From NCBI RefSeq assembly GCF_009647655.1, contig NZ_WJFD01000001.1, positions 3,224,001-3,288,000 of the forward strand: 64,000 nt of DNA. Direction: 5' to 3'. This DNA comes from Chitinophaga sp. SYP-B3965. GTDB lineage: Bacteria > Bacteroidota > Bacteroidia > Chitinophagales > Chitinophagaceae. Below, one piece after another: positions 52,737-62,465 of this stretch. The notes below the pieces were generated by a model. That model was not told the origin of the DNA and ran no database searches. It was given only the letters and a program-made list of their open reading frames with translations. A program made the translations under genes and the position numbers. Position 1 is the first letter of the stretch. Each line of letters starts with the position of its first letter.

Positions 52737-53729
52737 TTAAAATAGTAATGGCTTGTTAACACCTTTATAATGCAGCACTTTGTCTATGAATTCGTAGGCT
52801 TCCTGTCTTTCTTTTGGCGGGAAATCATGCCCGGCATCCGGGTATCTTACCTGCAATTTATCTGATGCCTTGAGGTCTTTGTAGGCCTTCGTGATATACA
52901 CCATTCCCTTTTCTACTCCTTTCACATCAAAATTAGCATCCTTCAGTGGAGAGTTGTTGAAGAAGGGCCGTGGTGCCAGGTATGCGATGAGTTCGTCAAA
53001 ATCAAAAGGAATCTCCTTCAACTCATACTTATCGCGGATCAGGGGCATATAACGTGTCTGCGCCCATGGGCCTAATCTGCCACCGAATTTTTTGGATGCT
53101 TCTTCCCCGATATTATAATAATCCATTAACGTCCAGCTGGAGCTGGCTACAATTACTTTGATGCGGGGATCAAATGCTGCCACAAAGATCGCATTATGAC
53201 CTCCCAGGGAATGACCGATCACGCCGATGCGGTTGGGATCTACTTCTGGTCTTGATTGTAACAGATCTATACAGCGGATATGATCAAAGATGCCTTTCAT
53301 GGTCCCGGATACATACCTGTCTTTTTCAAAGTCGTAGTCCTTCATATCTCCGAAAGTGGGATAGTCTGGTGCAATCACTACATAACCGCGCTGTGCCAGT
53401 TCTTTGGCGTAAGCCCTGTTAGGTTTAGTGCTAATGCCGCTTAAGACCATTTTGCCTAAGGGATCTGTACCATGCAACACCAGCATGCCGGGGAGTTTTC
53501 CTTTTTTATGCGGGATGTACAGGAGAGCCGGTAAGATCTCATTTTCCGCTACGGTGAAATTGATGGTGTAACGGGTGTGGTCTTCTTCTACGAGGCTGTC
53601 TGTTATTTTTACGTTGAACGCAGTATGGTTATTTTTCGGTAACGGTCCCATTACCAGTTCCATTTTCTGCAGAACCTGCGCTCTGGCGATGCCGGAGAGG
53701 AATATGAGTGCAATAAGGATCTTTTTCAT
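52737..53729 (-). CDS. Secreted alpha/beta hydrolase (dienelactone hydrolase-like)
   Basis: 330 residues with signal peptide MKKILIALIFLSGIARA. The nucleophile elbow GHSLGGHN carries the catalytic serine (about residue 174), the oxyanion region is MLVLHGTDPLGK, and the catalytic histidine is expected in YPDAGHDFPPKERQEAYEF near the C-terminus. Resembles the prolyl-oligopeptidase/acetyl-xylan-esterase-like branch. It could act on acetylated or other ester-linked glycans. An A/T-rich hairpin overlaps its start codon. It is downstream of the pigment operon on the same strand and may be read by transcripts from it. Confidence 0.87.
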   Translation of the reverse strand: MKKILIALIFLSGIARAQVLQKMELVMGPLPKNNHTAFNVKITDSLVEEDHTRYTINFTVAENEILPALLYIPHKKGKLPGMLVLHGTDPLGKMVLSGISTKPNRAYAKELAQRGYVVIAPDYPTFGDMKDYDFEKDRYVSGTMKGIFDHIRCIDLLQSRPEVDPNRIGVIGHSLGGHNAIFVAAFDPRIKVIVASSSWTLMDYYNIGEEASKKFGGRLGPWAQTRYMPLIRDKYELKEIPFDFDELIAYLAPRPFFNNSPLKDANFDVKGVEKGMVYITKAYKDLKASDKLQVRYPDAGHDFPPKERQEAYEFIDKVLHYKGVNKPLLF

Positions 53730-53746
53730 ATATGCTAATATATGAA
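53725..53746 (-). promoter_or_regulatory. Hairpin over hydrolase start codon
   Basis: TTCATATAT and ATATATGAA pair perfectly around GCTA. The left arm includes the start codon (CAT, 53727-53729), so a folded mRNA would hide the start. Confidence 0.35.
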
Positions 53747-53768
53747 AAATGTGTACGTTACCGTAATT

Positions 53769-55058
53769 TTATCGGTTATCTACAAATTTCACCGGTTTCC
53801 GGCTGCCTTCGGGGAATTGCATTTTGAGGATATCCTGCATGCTGGCGTATTTCACCTGGGGGATCACCCGGAGTTTGGCTTGCAGGTAGGATTTTATCTT
53901 CCTGTCGGTTTCCTCGGATTCCTCTACCGGGCTGAGATGGAGTAAGATCTCGTCTGTACCTATTTCGTTGGAAAACACTTCTACAATGAATTCCTTCACA
54001 TCCTCCATTTCACTTAACAGGTCATATAATGCAGGTGGGTATAAAGTAGTGCCTTTGTATTTGATCATTTGCTTGCGGCGGCCGATCACAGGAGATAAAC
54101 GGACTGTCTGACGACCACATTTGCAAGGCTCTTCGTAATACTGGCAGATATCGCCTGTTTTGTAACGCAGCAGTGGCATGGCTTCCACCCCTAATGTAGT
54201 GATGGTTACTTCACCGGGTGTGCCGGGCGGTACGGGCTGATCCTGTTCATCCAGTAATTCAACAATGAGTAATTCCGGATGATGATGGCCCCCCTGCCCT
54301 GCTTTACATTCTGTAAACGCAGTTTGCATTTCGGTGGAAGCGTAGGTAGAAAAGAGCTGGATGTTCCATTTATCCGTGATCTTTTTGCCCAGTACATTGT
54401 AGGAGAAATCAACATTGCGGATGTTCTCTCCTATACATACTGCTTTTTTGATGGAAGAAGCATTGATATCAATGCCATGTTCTTCCGCAAATGCCATCAG
54501 TTTTAATATGAAAGAGGGTACGGCTACAATAGTAGTTGGTTGAATGCGTTCGATGTTTTCCCATTGCAGGGAAGGCACGCCAGGACCAACTCTCAGCACA
54601 CCGGCACCTAATTTCCGGATGCCGGAATAATAGGCCATGCCGGCCATGAATTGCCTGTCCAGTGTAAGCATTAACTGGTAGATATCTTCATCTGTACCAC
54701 CGGCGCAGCTGAAAGAAATGTATTCATTATAAGTAAGCCTGGTCAGGTCTTTCTCCGTTAAGGGAATGATCACGGGTTTGCCGAGTGTACCGGAGGTAGT
54801 GGTGTATTCTGCAATCTTCCCTTTATCTACACATAAGAAATCCCAGTTACGTTGTTGCAGGTCTTCTTTGCCAACAGTGGGAATATTGCGCAGATCAGCA
54901 ATGGTGCGGATCTTGTCTGTATTCACGTTATGTTTGGAAAACCATTCCTTATAAAAAGGAGAGAACTGCCGAAGGTATCCCAACAGGTGTTGCAGTTCCT
55001 TTTCCTGGAACTGTTGGATCAAAGCGGCAGATTGCAATTCTATATCTGGTATGTACAT
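53769..55058 (-). CDS. AMP-forming ligase, phenylacetate-CoA ligase-like
   Basis: 429 residues of the ANL adenylating superfamily, PaaK-like branch: YTTTSGTLGKPVIIPLTEKD (phosphate-binding loop), FSTYASTEMQTAFTECKAG (motif with acyl-adenylate contacts) and LRYKTGDICQYYEEP with GRRKQMIKYKGTTLYPPAL near the C-terminus. Activates a carboxylic acid as an adenylate for loading onto CoA or a carrier protein. In flexirubin/aryl polyene clusters such a ligase loads the aryl starter (often a cinnamic or coumaric acid derivative) on an acyl carrier protein. Last gene of the operon in this direction; substrate inferred from context only. Confidence 0.88.
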   Translation of the reverse strand: MYIPDIELQSAALIQQFQEKELQHLLGYLRQFSPFYKEWFSKHNVNTDKIRTIADLRNIPTVGKEDLQQRNWDFLCVDKGKIAEYTTTSGTLGKPVIIPLTEKDLTRLTYNEYISFSCAGGTDEDIYQLMLTLDRQFMAGMAYYSGIRKLGAGVLRVGPGVPSLQWENIERIQPTTIVAVPSFILKLMAFAEEHGIDINASSIKKAVCIGENIRNVDFSYNVLGKKITDKWNIQLFSTYASTEMQTAFTECKAGQGGHHHPELLIVELLDEQDQPVPPGTPGEVTITTLGVEAMPLLRYKTGDICQYYEEPCKCGRQTVRLSPVIGRRKQMIKYKGTTLYPPALYDLLSEMEDVKEFIVEVFSNEIGTDEILLHLSPVEESEETDRKIKSYLQAKLRVIPQVKYASMQDILKMQFPEGSRKPVKFVDNR

Positions 55059-55068
55059 AAATGCTTTA

Positions 55069-55440
55069 TTACAGGATCACCACAGTTGCCATAGCTACTG
55101 ATTTTACATGCGACAAGGATACGAAAACCTGTTTAATGTTCATGCCTGCTAACTGGTTAGCGGCATTGCCGATCAGGTAGAGGTCAGGTTTTCCGGCTTC
55201 GTTGTTCCTGATCTCAATTTCATTAAAATGGATACCGCTTCCACCCCATCCGGTGCCCAATGCTTTCAGGAAAGCTTCTTTGGCAGCGAAGCGGGCAGCG
55301 TAACTTTCATATTTATGCGTTTGCTTTTCACAATAGGCGATCTCCAGCGGTGAAAACACCAGCTCCCGGAATCCCTGCCCCTTTTCCATTTTGGCAGCTA
55401 TCCGGTCTACTTCTATGATATCTGTTCCTATTCCTTGCAT
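55069..55440 (-). CDS. acpS: Holo-[acyl-carrier-protein] synthase AcpS
   Basis: 123 residues, normal for AcpS. Transfers the phosphopantetheine arm of CoA to a serine of apo-ACP. The two conserved motifs are GIGTDIIEVDRIA (metal-binding Asp) and RFAAKEAFLKALGTGWG (metal-binding Glu and lysine). Overlaps the C45 gene by 13 bases, so translation is coupled. Within a pigment cluster it most likely serves the dedicated ACPs of the aryl polyene pathway, or it is the only AcpS of the cell; the window cannot show which. Confidence 0.93.
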   Translation of the reverse strand: MQGIGTDIIEVDRIAAKMEKGQGFRELVFSPLEIAYCEKQTHKYESYAARFAAKEAFLKALGTGWGGSGIHFNEIEIRNNEAGKPDLYLIGNAANQLAGMNIKQVFVSLSHVKSVAMATVVIL

Positions 55441-57098
55441 AACTTAATACGCTGCAAAATATGATCTTTCTCTGCTTTTGTGGCTATTTCACGTAATAAT
55501 GCTTCCTTGTAGTAAGGCAAGGCTGCTTTGTAATCCTTCTTATTAAACAGGTAATCTCCGGCCAGCACGTATGTATGATAATAATTTGGATTATCTGTTA
55601 TCAGGCGTTTCACATCTATCGGCTGCTTATCCATGAAAGCCGCTTTCAGTTTCCTGAAATCTACAAATCTTTTGTAATCGGCTGTGAGCAGGAAACTATC
55701 GGCGGGAATGATCAATGCGCTATCACAAATCTCCTGACCGGCTTTAATCCCTTTCATGGCCAGGATCTTCTTCAGATCATACGCCACAAATTCCCCTAAC
55801 TGCCAGGGCGCTGTAGATACCCATACTTTCAGCTGTTTAGGCTCAAATACGATGGAATGATGTGCGATGAGCTGATTCACTGCCTTTTCATTCCCCATGC
55901 CTATATCGGCATCTTTGAGTCCTTTCTGATCTCTCAGGATAGCAATTGTTTTGGCAACGCTATTCTTTCCGTTGCGTTGCAGTAATTCCTGCAAACGTTC
56001 GTACCTGTATGGAGAGGCACTTTCTGCCAGTTGTTGCTTATTAGGATCAGAAGCACCCAGTGTTTTACTCTGGAAGTGATTAGCACAGGAGATCTCGTTG
56101 CCTTTGGGATCATAGAGCGCGAGTTCTCCGGGTGTTTTCTCAATGAGCGCTGCGCGGTTATCATTGGCAGAACCGATCAGGAATGATTCCGATACGAACA
56201 TCTTCCTTTTATGTGCAATGGCGTATGCTTCTTCTATGTTCTTGGCGTATTGCAATATTTCCCTTGCCACTAAAGATACGGGAGTGGCGGAACCGGAAGG
56301 CATGCTGGATTTTGCGGCATTGATGGTAACAGTTAATCCCTGTTCGTTCATACCGGATACTACGCCTGTAAATCCTGCCCAGGTCACCATCATGAAACCA
56401 TATCCTTTATCCGGCCTGTAAAATGCCACGATCTTGTCTTCCGCAAATTTATCGCCTACATAGAAATCAAAGTTCCTGCCAATGATGAGGCTACTGTCCT
56501 CCGACTTATCATTCCAGGTACCGAAAGAGGTACAACCCACCAGTGCCATGTTTTGCAGGGCATGCCCGATATCATGTGCCGCATGATAGTTCATGATGCG
56601 CTGATAATTGGAGCCGATGAATTCATATTTTTTGGAAGCAGCGAAAGACACACCGTAGATCTCTTCTTTATATTCTTCCGGTACATTCTTATCCATGTTC
56701 CGGTTGAACCAGCCGATCAGGTACTTGAGAAAGTGCTGGTACATTTTGGAAGGCACCAGTTTACTGATCTGTTCCGTAAAATGATCTTCCTGCCGCTGTA
56801 CCAGTTCTTCTGACAGTTTACCATATACAACGCCCCGCTCAAAGGGTTTGCCTTCCACATACATTTCATATAAACCACTGCGGCTCTTGCGGAACCAGCT
56901 GTTGTTCAACGTGAAGGTGGTGGAATCCAACTGCGTGCGTTGCCATTGCAGGCTGCTCTTATCTGCAATCTCCGGCGGGAACATCCTTGCTACGCTGTAT
57001 AAATAGATAAAGAGCGCTAGTATCAGCAACACGAAAAAGCCTACTATATATAGCAAGCCTTTCCAAACCCTTCTCCATATCTTTTTTCCTCTGGTCAT
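55428..57098 (-). CDS. C45-family autoproteolytic acyltransferase/hydrolase with TPR-like tail
   Basis: 556 residues. An N-terminal membrane anchor (about 10-33) and an unusually long region before the nucleophile lead to the catalytic-type cysteine in ALVGCTSFGTWND (Cys about 189), which becomes the N-terminal nucleophile after self-cleavage in this family. GRNFDFYVGDKF and GFTGVVSGMNEQGLTVTIN are the other C45 blocks. The last 110 residues (VKRLITDNPNYYHTYVLAGD and YLFNKKDYKAALPYYKEALL) form a tetratricopeptide-like pair. C45 enzymes include acyl-CoA:6-aminopenicillanate acyltransferase. In this cluster it may attach or release an acyl group of the polyene ester (inference). Its start is one base from the CrtI-like gene stop. 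Confidence 0.85.
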   Translation of the reverse strand: MTRGKKIWRRVWKGLLYIVGFFVLLILALFIYLYSVARMFPPEIADKSSLQWQRTQLDSTTFTLNNSWFRKSRSGLYEMYVEGKPFERGVVYGKLSEELVQRQEDHFTEQISKLVPSKMYQHFLKYLIGWFNRNMDKNVPEEYKEEIYGVSFAASKKYEFIGSNYQRIMNYHAAHDIGHALQNMALVGCTSFGTWNDKSEDSSLIIGRNFDFYVGDKFAEDKIVAFYRPDKGYGFMMVTWAGFTGVVSGMNEQGLTVTINAAKSSMPSGSATPVSLVAREILQYAKNIEEAYAIAHKRKMFVSESFLIGSANDNRAALIEKTPGELALYDPKGNEISCANHFQSKTLGASDPNKQQLAESASPYRYERLQELLQRNGKNSVAKTIAILRDQKGLKDADIGMGNEKAVNQLIAHHSIVFEPKQLKVWVSTAPWQLGEFVAYDLKKILAMKGIKAGQEICDSALIIPADSFLLTADYKRFVDFRKLKAAFMDKQPIDVKRLITDNPNYYHTYVLAGDYLFNKKDYKAALPYYKEALLREIATKAEKDHILQRIKLCKE

Positions 57099-57099
57099 A

Positions 57100-58608
57100 T
57101 TAAGCCTCTCTGATATCGTGTAATAATTTCTCCATATCCAGTAATTCCGAGCAGGTTACCACAGAGCTCATACTCACGCCGAGGATACCATGCATATTGA
57201 GATTCTGCCCGGTGAGGAACAGGTTGTCTAATTTCGTACGGGCAGAAATGAAGGTGCGGAACGGATCGTTGCAGTCCTTCAATACACCGTACATGGAACC
57301 ATCATCTGTTCCGATATAGTCACGGAAAGAAAGCGGTGTGGCCACGTAATAAGATTGTATACATTGACGCAGTACAGGGAAACGTTTTTCTACCATATCC
57401 AGCAGCTTTTCCGCTCTGTCTGCTTTATAGGTTTCGTAATCCTGCCCGCGGTCATTTACGTTGGCTACCGTATTGAATGTACCTATCCATGGCTCTACAT
57501 CTTTGATGTTCATGTACGTCATGATGGAAAGGCCATTGGCAAAACGATCATCCTTTGGATTGGGAGAAGCGAACATGGCATAACCGGTGGGCCATGATTC
57601 ATGTGTGTATTCGTGACCGCCCCATACGCTGTCTATTCCGCAATAGTAATAGTTGTAATTGATGTGCGGGAACATACCGGGTTTTAATACCGCATTCACC
57701 ATGAGGGTGGAATTACCATTCTCCAGGTTCTGGATACGGTTGCGGTATGCCTGGCGGATCACATCACTTTCCAGCATATCCAGTGTATTGGAAGGATGCG
57801 CGTTGGAGATGTAATGTTTTGCTGTATAACGTACTCCCTCTGCTGTTTCCACATACTGCACTTCTTTTCCTTCTGCCACGATCCTTTTTACATCCTGGTA
57901 TTTCAGCAGTACGCCATCGTGATCTGTGATCACCCGTGCCAGCCATTTCCCGATCTGGGAGCCGCCGTTCACACATTTCCAGGAGCTTTCTATATAACTG
58001 TTCAATACCAGTGCATGCACATACATGGGTGTTTTGCTTTCCACGCCTGCATATAATGGATTGTTACCAGCCAGTACCTGTGTAAGTTTCTTGTTAGTGC
58101 TGAGGCTGTTGATATAATCTGCTGCATTGATGCTCAGTACAGATTCCTTTTCATCAAAACCGCCTGTCCGCAGGTTATAGAGAGGGAACTTGCTACAGAT
58201 ATGCTGTAACGTATCGCAATATTCGCGCAGTGCTTTTTCTTCATCGGGGAAGTCTTTCAGTAATCCCTGGATGAATGGTTCATAACCCTGCGCCATTTTA
58301 TACTCCTTGGGATCATCAGAAAAAGCGATCCGGTCAAAACAGTCCGCATCCAGTTTCTTCAGGCTAAGCTTATCCATGATGCCCAGATATTTAAAGATCT
58401 GGTAAAGGTTCTGACCTGGTTCAAGACCACCTACATAGTGAACACCGGAATCGAAAATTGTTTTATCCCTGCTGAATGTTTGCAGACAGCCGCCTATCTG
58501 TTTGTTTTTTTCCAGTACGCACACTTTGTAGCCGTTCTTACTTAGAATTGCACCGCAGACCAAGCCGCCCAGGCCACTACCAATGATCACTACATCATAA
58601 TTATGCAT
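57100..58608 (-). CDS. CrtI/phytoene-desaturase-like FAD oxidoreductase
   Basis: 502 residues. Rossmann motif YDVVIIGSGLGGLVCGAILS (about 4-23) with VCVLEKNKQIGGCLQTF, typical of CrtI and all-trans-retinol 13,14-reductase-like enzymes. C-terminal FLTGQNLNMHGILGVSMSSV completes the FAD-binding fold. In flexirubin/aryl polyene clusters such an oxidoreductase is a standard member, probably adjusting the oxidation state of the polyene or ring. The gene overlaps the MMPL fusion gene stop by eight bases (ATGCATAA), so they are translationally coupled. Confidence 0.88.
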   Translation of the reverse strand: MHNYDVVIIGSGLGGLVCGAILSKNGYKVCVLEKNKQIGGCLQTFSRDKTIFDSGVHYVGGLEPGQNLYQIFKYLGIMDKLSLKKLDADCFDRIAFSDDPKEYKMAQGYEPFIQGLLKDFPDEEKALREYCDTLQHICSKFPLYNLRTGGFDEKESVLSINAADYINSLSTNKKLTQVLAGNNPLYAGVESKTPMYVHALVLNSYIESSWKCVNGGSQIGKWLARVITDHDGVLLKYQDVKRIVAEGKEVQYVETAEGVRYTAKHYISNAHPSNTLDMLESDVIRQAYRNRIQNLENGNSTLMVNAVLKPGMFPHINYNYYYCGIDSVWGGHEYTHESWPTGYAMFASPNPKDDRFANGLSIMTYMNIKDVEPWIGTFNTVANVNDRGQDYETYKADRAEKLLDMVEKRFPVLRQCIQSYYVATPLSFRDYIGTDDGSMYGVLKDCNDPFRTFISARTKLDNLFLTGQNLNMHGILGVSMSSVVTCSELLDMEKLLHDIREA

Positions 58609-61600
58609 AATGCTCGCTTAATGAATGTTTGATGATAAAAATAACGTTTGATGTATATTTTGTGTTGTCAATTTGCTCAATCGTTGCGCCATTCCGTTGT
58701 ACAATACCTCGGATAGTGGAAGAAGAAAAGAAAGATAAGGGTTTATCACCGGTTTTATTGAATCCGAGCAAACGGGTGCTGAACAGTTCCGTCATCTTTG
58801 TGCCCTCATGGCGTTTCCCCAGATCTGCATCTCCGTCCCGTACAATGATAATCCCACCGGGATTCAGCTTGCTGATACACTGCTGTAACAGCTGTTCCTG
58901 TGCATCCGGCTGCAGGTAATGCAGTACGTCCAGGATCACAAAGGCATCCTGGTTTTCCAGTTTGTATTTTGTGATATCTGCTGCTTCAAACTGTACCATT
59001 TCATTGCGGATGTAAGAGTGCTGCGCAGTGGCAATTTTATCTTCGTCATAATCTACGCCCAGGATCTGGCGGTTGGGTGCGCGGAAATGCAGCATGTAAC
59101 TCATAAAACCATATCCGCAGCCAATGTCCATGATCTTCCCTTCTTTTGGTAACAGTTCATGGAAGAGGGCATAGTTGTTTTCCAGTTTTGTTTTGATACG
59201 CATGTACCATTCCAATACCGGGCCTTTATAAATATACTGGTAGACCAGCTGTTCCCTGTAATAATCCGGCCCTTCAATTTTATTCCGCATCTCCTCATAT
59301 TCCTGTTTGAAATACTTGCTCACCAGTTTGGTACGGGTACTGTAATTATCTCCCCAGCGTTTATCATCCGGTTTGATGCGGGGCAGGTATTTCATAGTGA
59401 TGATGCCGTTCTTTAGGAGGAAATCTCCTTTGGACATGGTATATGCTGTTCCGTGGATCACGGCAGGCAGGATATCTATGTTTAACTCCTGTGCTAAATA
59501 GAAAGCACCTTTGTGGAACCTTTTGATACTGGCATCTGTGGAACGGGTACCTTCCGGATACACCACAATAGAATAACCATTATTTACCCTGTCCCTTAAC
59601 TTTTCAATACTGGCTTCCGCTCCTTCTGCCACGGGATAATAATCTGCCATCCTTACGGCGTAGCCAAATAAAGGAGAGTTGTATACCCATTCATTGGTTA
59701 GCAAAATTACGTTCGGATGCATGGAAGTGGACATCAGGATATCCAGGAAAGACTGGTGGTTGCTGATGATCACGGCTGGTTTCTTAAAGTCCTCTCCGTG
59801 TTCATTGACCGTCCTTTTCCGGATATTGCCCATGATGTGCAGCAGGCTCCAGGTAAAGAAGGATAATATCTTATGATAGATCTTCTTGCCCTTTTCAATA
59901 TTGAAGGGATTGATCCGGGTGAGGATTATCCCTGCTCCGGTAAGCAATAAAGCCCCCGTAGCATAATAACCAAATGCAAACATGGAAAGGCTCCAGCTCT
60001 TCATTGTCCATGGCGGACGTTGGCCTTTCTTTACACGGTTGGTGATGAGCCAGTTAAAGAGGAAGGGGATCAATACCTGTGATGTGACTACCACGCAGGT
60101 GATACCGATCACGGCAATCAACGCGATAGACCTTAGCGAAGGGTGTTTCGCAAAGATCAGTACACCCAGACCCAGTATGGTTGTTATCGCAGAAAAGATA
60201 ATAGAAGATTTGAACGATGGAAGATGTTTACTGCCGGTTTTGTATTCCTGCTGTAAACCGTCCATGGTAAATATGCTGTAGTCATCTCCTAATCCAAATA
60301 TGAAAGTAGAGAGGATGATGTTCACGATGTTGAAAGGGATACCAAACAATCCCATAATCCCCAGAATCCATACCCAACTGATCAGCATGGGGATGAAGGT
60401 GATCAGGGCCAGTTCTATACGACCATAGGATAATAATAAAGCAGCGAACACTAATAAAGAAGTCATCCATGCGATGGTGTTGAACTCTTCTTTAATGATC
60501 TCTACTAAGCGGTTAGCAGTATATTGTTTATCGAAGATCACAGTGTGCTCGCGACCATCCAGTGCTGCATATACTTCTTTCTTCCTGGCCGGATCAACTT
60601 TCAGCAGGCTGATCACGGAGGCAGTGTTCTTTTTGATAGTTACAAAATCACTGACCAGATCTGCCTGTAATAGTTCTGACTGTTCTGGTGAAATGATTGC
60701 GTATTTATTACTGATCAGCTTTTTAAAAGGTTCAAATGCAGCCGGTTTGAATTTGTACTGCTCTCCTTCTTTCTGGAGCAGTGCGAATAATTGTTGCTGC
60801 TTCTCTGCTGTCCAGTATGCTTCCCAGCGGGCGATACGTTTTGCCTGTTCTGCCTGGGAGAATAGCAGACTTGCGGGGGAGAGGACTTTTTTTACAGCAC
60901 CGCTATCGATGAGGGTTTGTAACGCAGGTGCTGTTGTTTCTCTATTGGTTAGTGCTTCATTTAACGTCTTTCCTTCTGATACGAGGTACACAGATTGTGC
61001 AGCATAAGCGTATAACTTATTCAGCTTCGCTTCCGACTTCTGCAAACGTTCCGTCATGAAGTTCATGCGCATCATGTCGCTTTCAAAGGTCACGTTGCGG
61101 GCAGTGAAGAAGAAAATAACCGTTAATCCAAGGATGCCCCACACCAGGTACTTATTACGTTCCGGGCGGTAGTTGGATAATTTATCTATCCAGTTGTTAT
61201 GTGCTACTGTTGGGGTTTGTTTACCTAAAACTATAAAATGTGGTAAAAAAATTAACGAAAATAAAGCAGCGCCGATAAGGCAGAAAGCGGCAAAGAAACC
61301 CACATCCTGCAACATGGGAGATTTCACAAATTGCAGGCAGAGGAAACCACCTACTGTAGTGAAACTGCCCACGGTCATGGGCATGGCCAGGTCTTTGATC
61401 ACCAGCCTGATATCCGGCAGATGCCGGTAGTGATTGAAAACATGCAGGGAATAATTCACAGCAATGCCCAACACTACACAACCTGCTCCCAGTGCGATCA
61501 CAGAGATAGAACCTTTGAGCAGGTATACCATCGCTACAGAGAACAAAGCACCGAATACTACAGGTAACATCACTAATAAAGGCGCACGTTTTTTCTTAAA

Positions 61601-62458
61601 GAAAAAAGCGATGAGTATTATTAATAAGATCACCGTGATGCCCTGCGTGAAATAAGTATCCTGGCGCAGCTGTTCTGCATTGCCTACGGATACTGCGGTA
61701 GCGCCGAAGTAACTGATCTCTGTGTGCGAGCTATTAACAGTATCGATTAATTTATCCAGCCCCGCCAGGAACACTTTGTTCTTCCCGGTTTCGTTAGGCG
61801 GATGTGCCGGTGTGATAAAGAGGATCAGGTTGCGATGGTCTTTACTCATCACATATCCTTCATACAATTCAAACTGGTCATCTACCTGCAAACGTTCCAG
61901 TTTCTTTACACCTAACCAGGAGATCCCTACAGGGTCCGCCTGGATCATTTGTTTAAAAACAAGGCCTGCCGGGGAGATCAGGGTATTATAATTGGACTGC
62001 ATGGTTTGCTGCAAACGCTCCGGCATTATCAGGGAATCGATGCGTTTGTAGTCCTGCTCTTCTAAGAAAACAGGCAGATGATCCTGTACAGTATGCAGGA
62101 AATCCATCATCATGGCATCATCTGTTTGCGCATGGATGGTTTTGATGTCACTGCGCAGAGGTTCCAGACCATTGGTGAATGCCTGTGCTGTAGCTACCAG
62201 GCTATCTGGATCACCGGGGAGTGTGGTATCTTTCTGGGATACCATGATCACCAGTTTATCTGCAAACTTGGCGTTCAGTAAAAACTGCTGCAGCTGATCT
62301 ATCTTTTTATCCTGCGGAAGGATGCGGGTGATATCTTCTTCCAGTTTGATACGGGAGGCCAGCAGCCCTGAAATGAGGAATGAGCAGAGCGTGAAAAGCC
62401 ATAACAGCCATTTGCGTCCGTTAAAGAAATTGTAGATCGATATAAAAAAACTTCCCAT
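58601..62458 (-). CDS. Trifunctional MMPL transporter/acyltransferase/methyltransferase
   Basis: 1285 residues of three fused domains. Residues 1-835 form an MMPL/RND-type exporter (two sets of about five or six membrane helices and two soluble domains). A PlsC-type lysophospholipid acyltransferase follows (about 880-1045), with NHQSFLDIL (HX4D motif, about 896) and VVYPEGTRSTDASI. A class I SAM-dependent methyltransferase ends the chain (about 1085-1285), with IMDIGCGYGFMSYM (about 1111) and FVILDVLHYL. The combination is known in Bacteroidota aryl polyene/flexirubin clusters. Likely it acylates, methylates and moves the pigment lipid toward the outer membrane; the order of reactions is not shown by sequence. 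Seven bases from the GT2 gene. Confidence 0.93.
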   Translation of the reverse strand: MGSFFISIYNFFNGRKWLLWLFTLCSFLISGLLASRIKLEEDITRILPQDKKIDQLQQFLLNAKFADKLVIMVSQKDTTLPGDPDSLVATAQAFTNGLEPLRSDIKTIHAQTDDAMMMDFLHTVQDHLPVFLEEQDYKRIDSLIMPERLQQTMQSNYNTLISPAGLVFKQMIQADPVGISWLGVKKLERLQVDDQFELYEGYVMSKDHRNLILFITPAHPPNETGKNKVFLAGLDKLIDTVNSSHTEISYFGATAVSVGNAEQLRQDTYFTQGITVILLIILIAFFFKKKRAPLLVMLPVVFGALFSVAMVYLLKGSISVIALGAGCVVLGIAVNYSLHVFNHYRHLPDIRLVIKDLAMPMTVGSFTTVGGFLCLQFVKSPMLQDVGFFAAFCLIGAALFSLIFLPHFIVLGKQTPTVAHNNWIDKLSNYRPERNKYLVWGILGLTVIFFFTARNVTFESDMMRMNFMTERLQKSEAKLNKLYAYAAQSVYLVSEGKTLNEALTNRETTAPALQTLIDSGAVKKVLSPASLLFSQAEQAKRIARWEAYWTAEKQQQLFALLQKEGEQYKFKPAAFEPFKKLISNKYAIISPEQSELLQADLVSDFVTIKKNTASVISLLKVDPARKKEVYAALDGREHTVIFDKQYTANRLVEIIKEEFNTIAWMTSLLVFAALLLSYGRIELALITFIPMLISWVWILGIMGLFGIPFNIVNIILSTFIFGLGDDYSIFTMDGLQQEYKTGSKHLPSFKSSIIFSAITTILGLGVLIFAKHPSLRSIALIAVIGITCVVVTSQVLIPFLFNWLITNRVKKGQRPPWTMKSWSLSMFAFGYYATGALLLTGAGIILTRINPFNIEKGKKIYHKILSFFTWSLLHIMGNIRKRTVNEHGEDFKKPAVIISNHQSFLDILMSTSMHPNVILLTNEWVYNSPLFGYAVRMADYYPVAEGAEASIEKLRDRVNNGYSIVVYPEGTRSTDASIKRFHKGAFYLAQELNIDILPAVIHGTAYTMSKGDFLLKNGIITMKYLPRIKPDDKRWGDNYSTRTKLVSKYFKQEYEEMRNKIEGPDYYREQLVYQYIYKGPVLEWYMRIKTKLENNYALFHELLPKEGKIMDIGCGYGFMSYMLHFRAPNRQILGVDYDEDKIATAQHSYIRNEMVQFEAADITKYKLENQDAFVILDVLHYLQPDAQEQLLQQCISKLNPGGIIIVRDGDADLGKRHEGTKMTELFSTRLLGFNKTGDKPLSFFSSSTIRGIVQRNGATIEQIDNTKYTSNVIFIIKHSLSEHYA

Positions 62459-62465
62459 CTCTGCT

